Assembly: GCA_034432795.1 (NCBI GenBank)
Contig: DAOUBF010000010.1
Coordinates: 51,056-115,055 of the forward strand
DNA from: DAOUBF01 sp034432795
GTDB taxonomy: Bacteria > Chloroflexota > Anaerolineae > DSLN01
Reading direction: 5' to 3'
Length of the DNA: 64,000 bases
Positions 49,275 to 59,683 of this stretch are shown one piece after another. The notes beneath the pieces are model-generated. The model ran no database searches. It saw only the letters and a program-made list of their open reading frames with translations, and had not been told where the DNA came from. Made by a program: the position numbers and the translations under genes. The number at the start of each line of letters is the position of its first letter. Position 1 is the first letter of the stretch.

Positions 49275-51566
49275 CTATTGCTGTGGAGCGGTGACTATCA
49301 CCTGCCCTACCGTAATCCATGGCGGGCCGGAGGCATCTGCCCCGCTCAGCGGCACCAGCCCCCCCTCGTCTGCAAAACCCACAACCAGATCATAGGTGCC
49401 AGCGGCCAGGTCGCCCGGCACCACTACAGCACGCCGGTCCCTAATGATCTCTCCCTCTTGCCAGGTGGAGACCGGCGCAGCACCGTATTGAGGCGGCCCA
49501 TCGTGGCTGCCGATGACCTCGCCCTGGCTTGAGACCAGGTGCACGAAGAAATTGCCTTCACGGGCCACAGGGCTGGCGCGGGTAAAATAGAACTCCAGCC
49601 GCAGCAACGCGCCGGGCTGAACCGTCTGGCTCTCCTGAGCCAGGCCCACGAGTGCGATGCCATTGCGCCAGGTGTGCGAGACCGGTCGCATGGCGAGTTC
49701 CCCCACCGGCATGGCGTAACCAAGCACCTCGTAATCCTGGACCCACTCCCCCGATAACTGATAAGCATGGGTGTTCAACCAGTACTCCAGATCGCGCCCG
49801 GATGCATCCGGGGGCATGTGACCGCGATCCACCACAAGCCACAGGCGCTGCACCTCCTCAGCGTCGGTCAGCACTGGCTCAAACCCCTCGCGCTGGTAGG
49901 GCGAGAACCAGTAATGGGTGAAACGCCCTTTCAGGTAGCCCTTGATCAGATGGAAGCCGAATTCGTTTGAGACGGTGATAAGGGTATAGGGCATCCGACC
50001 GGCGTCCCCTACCCGGGCGGCGATCTGGCGCACGTCGCTCAGGCGGATGCCAGCGTAGCCCTGTACGCCGTCCGCAGCGCGGACAAGCAACGCGATCGTG
50101 CCTGCTGCCAGCCCAACCAGCGTCAGCACGGTGAGCACGGCCTGCCAGCGCGTAGAGGAGATAGGAAAGGGCTTCCCCGCCACACGGAGGCGCAGGCCCA
50201 CCGTCAGATAGACCCCGGAGAGCGCCACACTCAGCCCCAGCACCGCCAGGAGTCTGCGATCCATGACCATGATGCCATCCTCCGGCTGCACATGCCACCA
50301 GACCAGGTCAAGCGTTGCTGGGGACCAGGTGCGGAACTGACCCAAGACGGGTGAACGACGCAGTTGGCGCATGTCCAGACCAACGGTTCTCTCTGGTTGG
50401 GGGAAGCGCGTCGCCAACCGGTCATAGTACTCGGTCCAGGTCGCCGTGGAAGCCGCCGCCTGCACGGCCAGGCTGAGCAGAGCCAGGGCTACTGCCCCGG
50501 CCATGACCATCTTGCGTCGGCTGGCAAAGACCTCGGCCAGGGGGAGCGCCAGGAGAGGGATGACCGGGACAAGGAAGCGTGGCCCCCAGGCCACGCCCCC
50601 ATACCAATCCAGCAGGCTGCTATACAGGCCCAGGAGCATCAGCAGGCTGCCGCCGGCGATGAACGCTTCTGCGGGCCGCCTGTGTCTGAAGCGCCAGAAG
50701 CCTATCACGCTCGCCAGCAGCACGGGGCTATAGAGGAAGAGTCCTTTGCCTGGGCTGAGCAGGAGCCCATAGATGCGTTGGAGGGCCGGCCCAGGCTGAT
50801 AGTTGAGCACAGTTCCCGTGAGGCTGGTCAGTGGCTGATTGCGCACTCTGAACATTGCCACCAGCAGCAACCCGCCCAGGAGGAGCAGTGTGATGAGCAG
50901 GCCCGCCATCACCCATCGCTTCTCCGATGGCACCCTCCACCACGTGATCACAATATAGACCGGGAGGACAACCAGGCTGGTCAGCTTGGCGGTGCCCGCC
51001 AGGAGCAGCAGGCCAAGACAGGCAGCCAGCGCCAGTGGGCGCTGTGTCTCCCACCAGCGGCTGAACGCCCATAGTGCCGCCGTCCACAGCAGGCCCAGCA
51101 GAGGCTCGCGAAAGAAGGTGCGCGTGTAAGGCCAGGCCAGCGTCGCCAGGCCATAGGTCAGCGCCACGCCCGCGCTGACGCGCTGTGAGTAGCCGAGTTG
51201 CCGCACCAGCAGATAGAGCAGCGCGGCGGTGAGCGCTGTCAGAAGCGGATTCAGCAGCATGGCGACATGGATGGTGCTGACTGTGGGCAGATGCACGGCC
51301 AGGGCGTACAAGGGCGTGGCGATCAGCGGATATAACGGCTCCAGGCTGCCGACCGGGTTATGATAGCTGGCGAAATTCAATTGGGGCCGCGCCAACGACC
51401 CCGATTGGACCAGGCTTTCGGCGGCGCTGAACAGGGCCAGTTCGTCAATAGAGCGAAACAGGCCGTTGAAGGTGAGAAGATACAGGCTGAAGAGGACGGC
51501 GAAGACAGCCAACGCGATGCGTCGGTCCAAAGGCGTCGGAACTCGCAGCGGCTCGCAGGAACTCAT
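49275..51566 (-). CDS. Multi-pass membrane glycosyltransferase-like protein (GT39/ArnT-like)
   Basis: The protein is 763 aa. About 12-13 membrane segments fill residues 18-520; the first loop has RSIDELALFSAAESL with an acidic pair and a conserved SLEPLYPLIATPLYAL. The layout matches polyprenyl-phosphate sugar-dependent transferases. The last ~170 residues are soluble with a beta-sandwich-like segment (LLRLEFYFTRASP, IRDRRAVVVPGDLAAGTYDL), similar in position to the end of the neighbouring DUF2723 protein. The two genes are 9 bp apart and probably act together in surface glycosylation. Confidence 0.78.
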   Translation of the reverse strand: MSSCEPLRVPTPLDRRIALAVFAVLFSLYLLTFNGLFRSIDELALFSAAESLVQSGSLARPQLNFASYHNPVGSLEPLYPLIATPLYALAVHLPTVSTIHVAMLLNPLLTALTAALLYLLVRQLGYSQRVSAGVALTYGLATLAWPYTRTFFREPLLGLLWTAALWAFSRWWETQRPLALAACLGLLLLAGTAKLTSLVVLPVYIVITWWRVPSEKRWVMAGLLITLLLLGGLLLVAMFRVRNQPLTSLTGTVLNYQPGPALQRIYGLLLSPGKGLFLYSPVLLASVIGFWRFRHRRPAEAFIAGGSLLMLLGLYSSLLDWYGGVAWGPRFLVPVIPLLALPLAEVFASRRKMVMAGAVALALLSLAVQAAASTATWTEYYDRLATRFPQPERTVGLDMRQLRRSPVLGQFRTWSPATLDLVWWHVQPEDGIMVMDRRLLAVLGLSVALSGVYLTVGLRLRVAGKPFPISSTRWQAVLTVLTLVGLAAGTIALLVRAADGVQGYAGIRLSDVRQIAARVGDAGRMPYTLITVSNEFGFHLIKGYLKGRFTHYWFSPYQREGFEPVLTDAEEVQRLWLVVDRGHMPPDASGRDLEYWLNTHAYQLSGEWVQDYEVLGYAMPVGELAMRPVSHTWRNGIALVGLAQESQTVQPGALLRLEFYFTRASPVAREGNFFVHLVSSQGEVIGSHDGPPQYGAAPVSTWQEGEIIRDRRAVVVPGDLAAGTYDLVVGFADEGGLVPLSGADASGPPWITVGQVIVTAPQQ

Positions 51567-51623
51567 GGACTCCTGCTTACATTGTACCGCCCCTTACAAC
51601 GACGTCAAGCCGGCGGCAGTCAG

Positions 51624-51771
51624 GGGTGTATATCAGATTTGGGGCAGATGACCCGGTTGGTTACCCTCCACCCCAACCCTCCCCCGCAAGGGGGGAGGGG
51701 GACAGACCACTCCCTCCCCCTGGACGGGGGAGGGGGACGGCTGACAGGTGCCCCAAAATTGAAATACACCC
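51624..51771. mobile_element. MITE-like element with 23-bp terminal inverted repeats
   Basis: 148 bp. Left end GGGTGTATATCAGATTTGGGG...(51624-51646) and right end (51749-51771) are inverted copies matching at 20 of 23 positions. The core is two C/G-rich hairpins. Related ends occur at 42842-42864, 60877-60918 and 61214-61240. No transposase is present in the window. Target duplications are not obvious. Confidence 0.65.
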
Positions 51772-51824
51772 GGTGCGCAGTACAGAGGCTCGCATCAGGA
51801 CAGTGGGGAGATTATATCACCCCT

Positions 51825-51852
51825 TTGCGTTTTCAACCACCTCGGTTACAAT
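51825..51852 (+). promoter_or_regulatory. folC promoter candidate
   Basis: TTGCGT (51825-51830), 16 bp, TACAAT (51847-51852). Confidence 0.5.
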
Positions 51853-51905
51853 GGGCAGTGCTGCTGATTTCTAAGGAGGCGGGTTGGAAACCCGTCTGGT
51901 CTTGC

Positions 51906-53324
51906 ATGACTATTGACTCTGCGGATACTGACCTTTCGGCGGCTATGGAAAGCCGCCCTACAGGGGATCAAGAGCTTACTTACGAGCAGGCGCTCGCCTA
52001 CCTCTATAGCCTGGCGAATTACGAGTACCGCCGTATTGAACGCTACGCCCCCGACGTGTTGGATCTGGGTCGGATGGCGCGCCTGTTGGAGGCGCTCGGC
52101 GACCCTCAGCGCAGCTTCCCCAGCCTGCATATCGCCGGGACCAAGGGGAAAGGCTCGGTCGCGGCCATGTCGGCCTCGGTCTTGCGAGCAGCGGGGCTGC
52201 GCACCGGCCTGTACACCTCCCCCCACCTGCATGATTTCCGTGAGCGTATGCAGATTGACGGCCAGCAGATCGGCAAGGATGAGCTTGCGGCGCTGATCAC
52301 GCGGGTGCGTCCGGCGGTGGAGGCTCACCCTGGCGTGACCTGGTTTGACGTGGTCACCGCGCTTGCCTTCCTGCATTTCGCCCAACGCCAGGTGGATTTC
52401 GCCGTGATTGAGGTCGGCCTGGGCGGCCGCCTGGACTCCACCAACGTGATCACCCCGCTCGCCGCGGTGATCACTTCCATCAGCTACGACCACACCCACC
52501 TCCTGGGCCACACCCTGGCCGAGATCGCCGCGGAGAAGGCGGGCATCATCAAGCCGCACGTGCCGGTGATCAGCGCGCCCCAGGCGGACGAGGCCCAGGC
52601 GGTGATTGCGCGCGTTGCAGCCGAGCGCCAGGCCCCGCTGACGGTAGTGGGCCAGGCATGGCGGGCCGAGTTGCGCGCCCAGACACTTGAGGGGCAGGCC
52701 TTCACCCTGCACGCGCCGGCCTCCAGCCCGCTCGGCGGTGACTACTGCATCCCGCTCCTGGGCCGCCACCAGTTGGAGAACGCCACCGTCGCCGTGGCTG
52801 CCCTGGACGTTCTGCGCCAGGCCGGCCTGCCGATTACGGCGGAGGCGGTGCGCCAGGGGCTGCGGGCCACACGCTGGCCGGGCCGCCTGGAGGTCCTGCA
52901 CCGCCAGCCCCTGGTCGTCGTGGACGCGGCGCACAACGCCGATTCCGCACAGAAACTGCGGGCGGCGGTGGAGGAGATTTTCACCTATGACCGGCTCATC
53001 CTGATTTTCGGCGCGTCATCAGATAAAGACATAGAGGGGATGCTGAACGCGCTCGTGCCCCTGGCCGACCGTGTGATCATGACGCGGGCCAACCATCCCC
53101 GCGCCGCCGATCCTCAGGCCCTGGCCGGGCAGGCCGCCCACATGGGCGCTCAGGCGGAGACCGCGCCTTCTCCGGCCGAGGCGTTGGCCCTGGCCCTGGC
53201 CAGCGCCACCCCGCGTGACCTGATCCTGGCCACAGGCTCGCTGTTCATCGTCGCCGAGGTGCGTGAGGCCAGCGGTAGGACCTGTTCCCAGGTTGACGCG
53301 GGGGGGTGTGAGAGGGTACAATAG
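51906..53324 (+). CDS. folC: Bifunctional folylpolyglutamate/dihydrofolate synthase
   Basis: The protein is 472 aa from ATG 51906; a second ATG at 51945 is also possible. FolC ligates glutamate to folates. The ATP loop is GTKGKGSVAAM (~80), followed by LYTSPHLHDFRERM, VIEVGLGGRLDSTNVI (lysine/Mg region) and a C-terminal domain with DAAHNADSAQKLRA and FGASSDKDIEGML. The first ~20 residues have no family counterpart, and 51937-51964 is a dispersed repeat identical over 28 bp to one at 60978. A long open frame further upstream is rejected because it runs through the MITE. Confidence 0.92.
   Translation: MTIDSADTDLSAAMESRPTGDQELTYEQALAYLYSLANYEYRRIERYAPDVLDLGRMARLLEALGDPQRSFPSLHIAGTKGKGSVAAMSASVLRAAGLRTGLYTSPHLHDFRERMQIDGQQIGKDELAALITRVRPAVEAHPGVTWFDVVTALAFLHFAQRQVDFAVIEVGLGGRLDSTNVITPLAAVITSISYDHTHLLGHTLAEIAAEKAGIIKPHVPVISAPQADEAQAVIARVAAERQAPLTVVGQAWRAELRAQTLEGQAFTLHAPASSPLGGDYCIPLLGRHQLENATVAVAALDVLRQAGLPITAEAVRQGLRATRWPGRLEVLHRQPLVVVDAAHNADSAQKLRAAVEEIFTYDRLILIFGASSDKDIEGMLNALVPLADRVIMTRANHPRAADPQALAGQAAHMGAQAETAPSPAEALALALASATPRDLILATGSLFIVAEVREASGRTCSQVDAGGCERVQ
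51937..51964. repeat. 28-bp repeat within the 5' end of folC
   Basis: CGGCGGCTATGGAAAGCCGC followed by CCTACAGG, identical (inverted) to 60978-61005. It contains a small GGCGGCT/AGCCGCC hairpin and supplies MESRPTG in FolC's leader. Confidence 0.8.
53293..53322 (+). promoter_or_regulatory. lon promoter
   Basis: TTGACG (53293-53298), 18 bp, TACAAT (53317-53322), located at the very end of folC. Confidence 0.6.
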
Positions 53325-53356
53325 ACCTGCGAGGTCGCCGAGACCTCGCAGGTCTA
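53322..53356. repeat. 35-bp perfect hairpin at the lon transcription start
   Basis: TAGACCTGCGAGGTC, loop GCCGA, GACCTCGCAGGTCTA: a 15-bp perfect stem. It begins on the last base of the -10, so it covers the predicted start site. Either a dispersed repeat or an operator or 5' hairpin. Confidence 0.7.
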
Positions 53357-53376
53357 CGTGGAGATTGGAACAAACT

Positions 53377-55902
<2,526 letters not shown>

Positions 55903-55932
55903 GGTGCAACACTTCGGAAGGGGATAAGCAGC

Positions 55933-55972
55933 TCCCTCCTCCTGGATGGGGGAGGGGCAGGGAGGGGGGTGA
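55933..55972. repeat. Dispersed C/G-rich hairpin repeat
   Basis: CTCCCTCCTCCTGGATGGGG, then GAGGGGCAGGGAGGGGGGTG. The remainder of 55973-56079 shows no gene. Confidence 0.65.
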
Positions 55973-56079
55973 TTCTGCTCCACACCCCGGCCCTCCCCTA
56001 TCCAGTACCGGGCCTACCCAGGAGATGAAGCTTAACAAAATAGCACCGTAACCAGGGCGATTTGGCCATGCGAACACCA

Positions 56080-56141
56080 CACCGTAAACGGTGCGGCGTA
56101 GGGGCACGGCCATATGCTCCTACGCTCCACCGTTTACGGTG
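56080..56141. repeat. 62-bp inverted repeat upstream of xseB's 3' end
   Basis: CACCGTAAACGGTG, then GCGTAGG and GGCA, 8-nt centre, TGC, CCTACGC and CACCGTTTACGGTG. Each arm is itself nearly palindromic. A degenerate relative lies at ~1483-1550. It is in the 350-bp gene-free stretch between convergent lon and xseB. Confidence 0.7.
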
Positions 56142-56255
56142 GAGTCCTTCATATCCCCAATGTGGAATACCTTTCGCTTCTGTCTGCAACAGAGCAGTGT
56201 GATTTCGTTAATGTCCATCATTGCGCCTGGCCCGGCGCGGCGGAGTGCCCCGCCT

Positions 56256-56516
56256 TTATCCCCCAATTTCCCTAAAATCGTCGTTCTCCGTGAAGAAGGT
56301 CTCCTCCGTGTATTCGGTTCCGCCCCCAGGCATGATCTGCCGGATGCGCAACTCGGCATTATCCAGTTGGGCGCTGCAATAAGCGGCCAGGCGTTGGCCG
56401 CGCTCAAACAGGGCGATGGATTCCTCCAACGACAGGTTGCCCTCCTCCAATCGGCGCACCGTCTCCTCTAACTCGGCGAAGGCCGCCTCAAATGCCATCC
56501 CTTCAAATTCGTTCAT
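56256..56516 (-). CDS. xseB: Exodeoxyribonuclease VII small subunit
   Basis: The protein is 86 aa. The short helical hairpin FEAAFAELEETVRRLEEGNL followed by SLEESIALFERGQRLAAYCS is diagnostic for XseB, which forms the multi-subunit ExoVII with XseA to degrade single-stranded DNA. The ~20-residue acidic tail (GGTEYTEETFF) extends beyond the family core. It ends the xseA-ybaK-xseB unit. Confidence 0.93.
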   Translation of the reverse strand: MNEFEGMAFEAAFAELEETVRRLEEGNLSLEESIALFERGQRLAAYCSAQLDNAELRIRQIMPGGGTEYTEETFFTENDDFREIGG

Positions 56517-56550
56517 CCTCGTCCCCCTCAGGCCACGCTCTGGCTGAACC

Positions 56551-57042
56551 TCAAGCGTTTTCTACAACGCGGGCGATGTCGGCGAGGTGGGCCGACGAGA
56601 TACGGATCAGGTCGGCAGGCGCCAGCAAAATCTCCAGGCCACGCATTCCCCCGCTGATGCCCACCCTCGGCCAGAGTTCAACTGTCTCGTCAATAAACAC
56701 CGGGTAGGCGTGTTTGGCGGCGAGCACGGTGACCGCCCCACGCGGGTAGCCGGTCAGCGCCAGGACATCGCGCAGGGGCACCAACGCCACGCGCTTGTTG
56801 CCTGAGGCAGCCGCCAGGGCGCGCAGATCAAGCTGGGTCCCCGCCGGGATCAGCGCAAACAGATAGCCCGTCTGATCGCCATGCGCCAGCAGCGTCTTGA
56901 ACACCGTCTCCGGCGGCAGGTTCAGCTTTAGCGCGGCCTCCTCGGCGCTGACGTGCTCCGGCCCCACCGGGTAAGTGCGCAGTTCGTAGGCGATCCCCGC
57001 CCGCTCCAGGACCCGCACCGCGTTCGTCTTGACCACACTCAT
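56551..57042 (-). CDS. ybaK: YbaK/EbsC-family aminoacyl-tRNA deacylase
   Basis: The protein is 163 aa. YbaK hydrolyses Cys-tRNA-Pro in trans; the key lysine lies in PPETVFKTLLAHGD (~46). Other family blocks are FALIPAGTQLDLRALAA, GYPRGAVTVLAAKH and GISGGMRGLEILLAP. It lies between xseA and xseB, overlapping xseA by 4 nt (ATGA), which is an unusual insertion into the ExoVII operon. Specificity (YbaK versus ProX-like) is inferred from family similarity. Confidence 0.92.
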   Translation of the reverse strand: MSVVKTNAVRVLERAGIAYELRTYPVGPEHVSAEEAALKLNLPPETVFKTLLAHGDQTGYLFALIPAGTQLDLRALAAASGNKRVALVPLRDVLALTGYPRGAVTVLAAKHAYPVFIDETVELWPRVGISGGMRGLEILLAPADLIRISSAHLADIARVVENA

Positions 57043-58253
57043 GTGCCGGCCCCTGTTCCATCCGTCTCTGCGCGAACCGTAAAGCGCCCGCGCCGCACCT
57101 GGACCTCCAGCCGGTCCCCCGGCGCGACCTGGGCCGCATCGCGCACGATCTCATCCCGTCCCAAATGGCGGACGACAGCGTAGCCGCGCTCCAACGTGGC
57201 CAGCGGGCTGAGGCCGGCCAGGGCCAATGTGGCGCCGCGCAGCCGCTCACGACGCAGGGCGATCGTGTGCCGCATCAGCCGGATAGCGCGCTCGTTCAGG
57301 TCGTCCAGGCGCTGGCGCAGGTTCAGCAGTCGCCCCAGGGGCGAGAGATGGCGCAGCGCCTGGGCCTGGGCCTGGAGGCGCCAGCGTTGCGTGTCAATCT
57401 GCCCTTGAAGCGCCAGCGCCAGCCGCTGCCCCAGCGCCTCCACCTGCGCTTTCAGGTCCTGGCGGTCGGGCACGGCGAGTTCCGCCGCGGCGGAGGGGGT
57501 CGGGGCGCGCAGGTCGGCGACGAAGTCGGCGATGGTGAAGTCGGTCTCGTGGCCGACGCCGGTGATGACCGGGTAGCGCGAGGCGGCGATCGCCCGCGCC
57601 ACTGTCTCGTCATTGAAGGCCCAAAGCTCCTCCAGCGAGCCGCCCCCGCGCACCAGGAGAATGGCGTCCAGGCCCTCCAGCCGGTTGAGGGCCTCTAACG
57701 CGGCGCACAGTTGGGGCGGCGCTTCGGCCCCCTGGACGGCGGCCGGGGCAAAGACGATCTCCACCAGGGGGTAGCGGCGCGAGAGGATGTTGAGCACATC
57801 GCGCAGGGCAGCGGCGTTGGGCGAGGTGATCAGCCCCAGGCGGCGCGGATAAGGTGGAATGGGGCGCTTGCGCTCCAGGTCAAACAGCCCCTCAGCGGCC
57901 AGGCGGGTCTTCAGCCGTTCAAACTCCAGGTGCAGGTCGCCGCGACCCAGCGGGCGCAGCGCGTCCACATAAAGCTGATAGGCGCCGTTGGCCTCATAGA
58001 CGCTGACACTGCCATGGGCGAGCACGGCGTCCCCATGTGCGGGCAGGTAACCCTGGCGGGCGGCGGTGGAGCGCCACATGACGCAGCGAATTTGGGCGCT
58101 GTCGTCCTTCAGGGTGAAATAGACATGGCCGGAGGCGGCGCGGGAGAAATTGGAGACCTCGCCTGCCAGCCAGACATCCTGCAGACGATAGTCTATGTCA
58201 AACAGTTCGCGGATGTAGCGCGTGAGCGCGCTCACGCTCCAGACCTGGTCCAT
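57039..58253 (-). CDS. xseA: Exodeoxyribonuclease VII large subunit
   Basis: The protein is 404 aa from ATG 58253. The N-terminal OB fold has VWLAGEVSNFSRAASGHVYF (~25-45); the catalytic domain has GLITSPNAAALRDVLNILSR, ILLVRGGGSLEELWAFNDE and PVITGVGHETDFTIAD. A C-terminal coiled coil follows. These are the XseA hallmarks. The promoter at 58262-58290 puts the transcription start at or within 2 nt of the ATG, so the mRNA may be leaderless. A 16-bp perfect palindrome lies within the promoter. Confidence 0.94.
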   Translation of the reverse strand: MDQVWSVSALTRYIRELFDIDYRLQDVWLAGEVSNFSRAASGHVYFTLKDDSAQIRCVMWRSTAARQGYLPAHGDAVLAHGSVSVYEANGAYQLYVDALRPLGRGDLHLEFERLKTRLAAEGLFDLERKRPIPPYPRRLGLITSPNAAALRDVLNILSRRYPLVEIVFAPAAVQGAEAPPQLCAALEALNRLEGLDAILLVRGGGSLEELWAFNDETVARAIAASRYPVITGVGHETDFTIADFVADLRAPTPSAAAELAVPDRQDLKAQVEALGQRLALALQGQIDTQRWRLQAQAQALRHLSPLGRLLNLRQRLDDLNERAIRLMRHTIALRRERLRGATLALAGLSPLATLERGYAVVRHLGRDEIVRDAAQVAPGDRLEVQVRRGRFTVRAETDGTGAGT

Positions 58254-58261
58254 ACCCGGCC

Positions 58262-58290
58262 AGTCTAGCACAATTGTGCTAAAGGCGCAA
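58262..58290 (-). promoter_or_regulatory. xseA promoter with embedded palindromic operator
   Basis: Minus strand TTGCGC (58290-58285), 17 bp, TAGACT (58267-58262) with TGC before it. The spacer contains TAGCACAATTGTGCTA (58281-58266), a perfect 16-bp palindrome. A repressor bound there would block RNA polymerase. Confidence 0.55.
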
Positions 58291-58301
58291 GCGTGGCGAG
58301 G

Positions 58302-59663
58302 CTACAGGATTTCGTCCACCGCCTCGGCCAGTTCGGCCAGGTTGCTGACCTGATGGACCGAGGCGCAATAGGGCTGGTAAAGGAGCATATCGCTGTCGCC
58401 GCTGCCCCACTGCCAGGTCGGTTCCGGGTTCAGCCAGATGATGCGGCGGGCACGCGAGCGGATCAACTCAAAGCAGTCCAGGCGCGGGTTGTTGTAGTTG
58501 TTGCGGGCGTCGCCCAGGATGATGACCGTCGTGCGCCGGTCCACCGCATCCAGGTACTCGCGGCAGAAGGTCGCCAGGCTGGTGCCCAGGTCGGTGTTGT
58601 AGTGGCCTGGCGGCATGCGGTCAAGCACCCCCATGATCGCCGTCTCCGGTCGGGTATGGGCGAAGTCGGCGGAGATCTCCTGGAGGTCGTTGATGAAGGC
58701 AAAGCTGCGGGTGCGGGAGACCTGGTCCTGCAGTTCGTACATCAGCCGCAGCAGGAAATCGGCCACCGGGCGCATAGAGGTGGAGATGTCGCAGATGAGC
58801 GCCAGCTTGGGCTTAAGGTGGCGCTTGCGCCAGTGCAACTCCATCGGCACGCCATAGGTCTTCAGGCTGGTGCGCAGCGTCGTCTTGGGGTCCAGAGTGC
58901 CGGCCTTGCCGCGCTTCTGGCGCAGGGCGGCCCGGCTGCGCAGCCGGGCCGCCAGGCGGCGCACCTGCTGGCGCAGTTGGGCGATCTCGGCGGGGGTCAG
59001 GGTATGGAAGGGCCGCCGCATGAGATCGTAATCCGAGCGGGGATAGCGCCGGTTGAGCGGTCGCTGCTCCTCCGGCAGGCCGAAGGCGCGTTCCAGTTCA
59101 TCCTGCATGGCCTGCTGGTTGGTGGCGGCGATCTGGCGCAGCCGCGCCAGCGTCTCCGGGGTCATCCCGGCGGCGCGGAGCTGGCGCCAAAGCTCCTGGA
59201 GCGCCCGTTGCAGTTGGTCCAGGCCCAGTTCGCGCTGCAACTGGCGCATAAGCCAGAAGCGCAATTCGGGCGGCAGGTCGCGGGCCTGGGCGGCGGCCTG
59301 GGCGATGCGCTGCAACTCCTCGCGGGTCAGGCCCTGGCCCATCAGCAGGCGGCGCAGGCGGTCGGCGAGCTGGCGCGACATCTCTTCCAGGGCGGCCTCC
59401 AGCATCTCGCGGTCATGGGGGTTCATACCCGCAAGCGCGTTCAGCGGTGCATCCCCGCCAAAGTAGAGCGGGAACAGCCGGTCAAACTCGGGGAAGTCCT
59501 GGATGTCCTTCACCAGGGTGGTGCGCAGCGCAGCGCGGAAGGCCGCCTTATCCATGACCCCTAACTGCTGGATGGCGCGGAAGCTGTCCTCGCTCTCGGC
59601 GATGGAGACGCGCACACCAGCGGCGCGCAAGGCGGCGATGAATTCCACAATGCGGTCGTCCAT
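58302..59663 (-). CDS. VWA-domain protein (CoxE/YehP-like)
   Basis: The protein is 453 aa. The N-terminal two-thirds are helical and charged (ALRTTLVKDIQDFPEFDRLF, then Arg/Gln-rich repeats). The C-terminal von Willebrand A domain has a MIDAS-like DISTSMRP (~275) and RTTVIILGDARNNYNNP (~390). Such proteins pair with MoxR ATPases in metal insertion or complex assembly (for example CoxD-CoxE in CO dehydrogenase maturation). The partner ATPase lies 20 bp upstream. No CO dehydrogenase or other client gene is in the window. Confidence 0.87.
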   Translation of the reverse strand: MDDRIVEFIAALRAAGVRVSIAESEDSFRAIQQLGVMDKAAFRAALRTTLVKDIQDFPEFDRLFPLYFGGDAPLNALAGMNPHDREMLEAALEEMSRQLADRLRRLLMGQGLTREELQRIAQAAAQARDLPPELRFWLMRQLQRELGLDQLQRALQELWRQLRAAGMTPETLARLRQIAATNQQAMQDELERAFGLPEEQRPLNRRYPRSDYDLMRRPFHTLTPAEIAQLRQQVRRLAARLRSRAALRQKRGKAGTLDPKTTLRTSLKTYGVPMELHWRKRHLKPKLALICDISTSMRPVADFLLRLMYELQDQVSRTRSFAFINDLQEISADFAHTRPETAIMGVLDRMPPGHYNTDLGTSLATFCREYLDAVDRRTTVIILGDARNNYNNPRLDCFELIRSRARRIIWLNPEPTWQWGSGDSDMLLYQPYCASVHQVSNLAELAEAVDEIL

Positions 59664-59683
59664 AGGCGGGCCTCAGTCCATTG

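Noticed and set aside
51360..51905. Upstream extension of folC
   Set aside because: The frame runs antisense to the membrane protein gene and through the MITE-like element; FolC homology begins after 51906.
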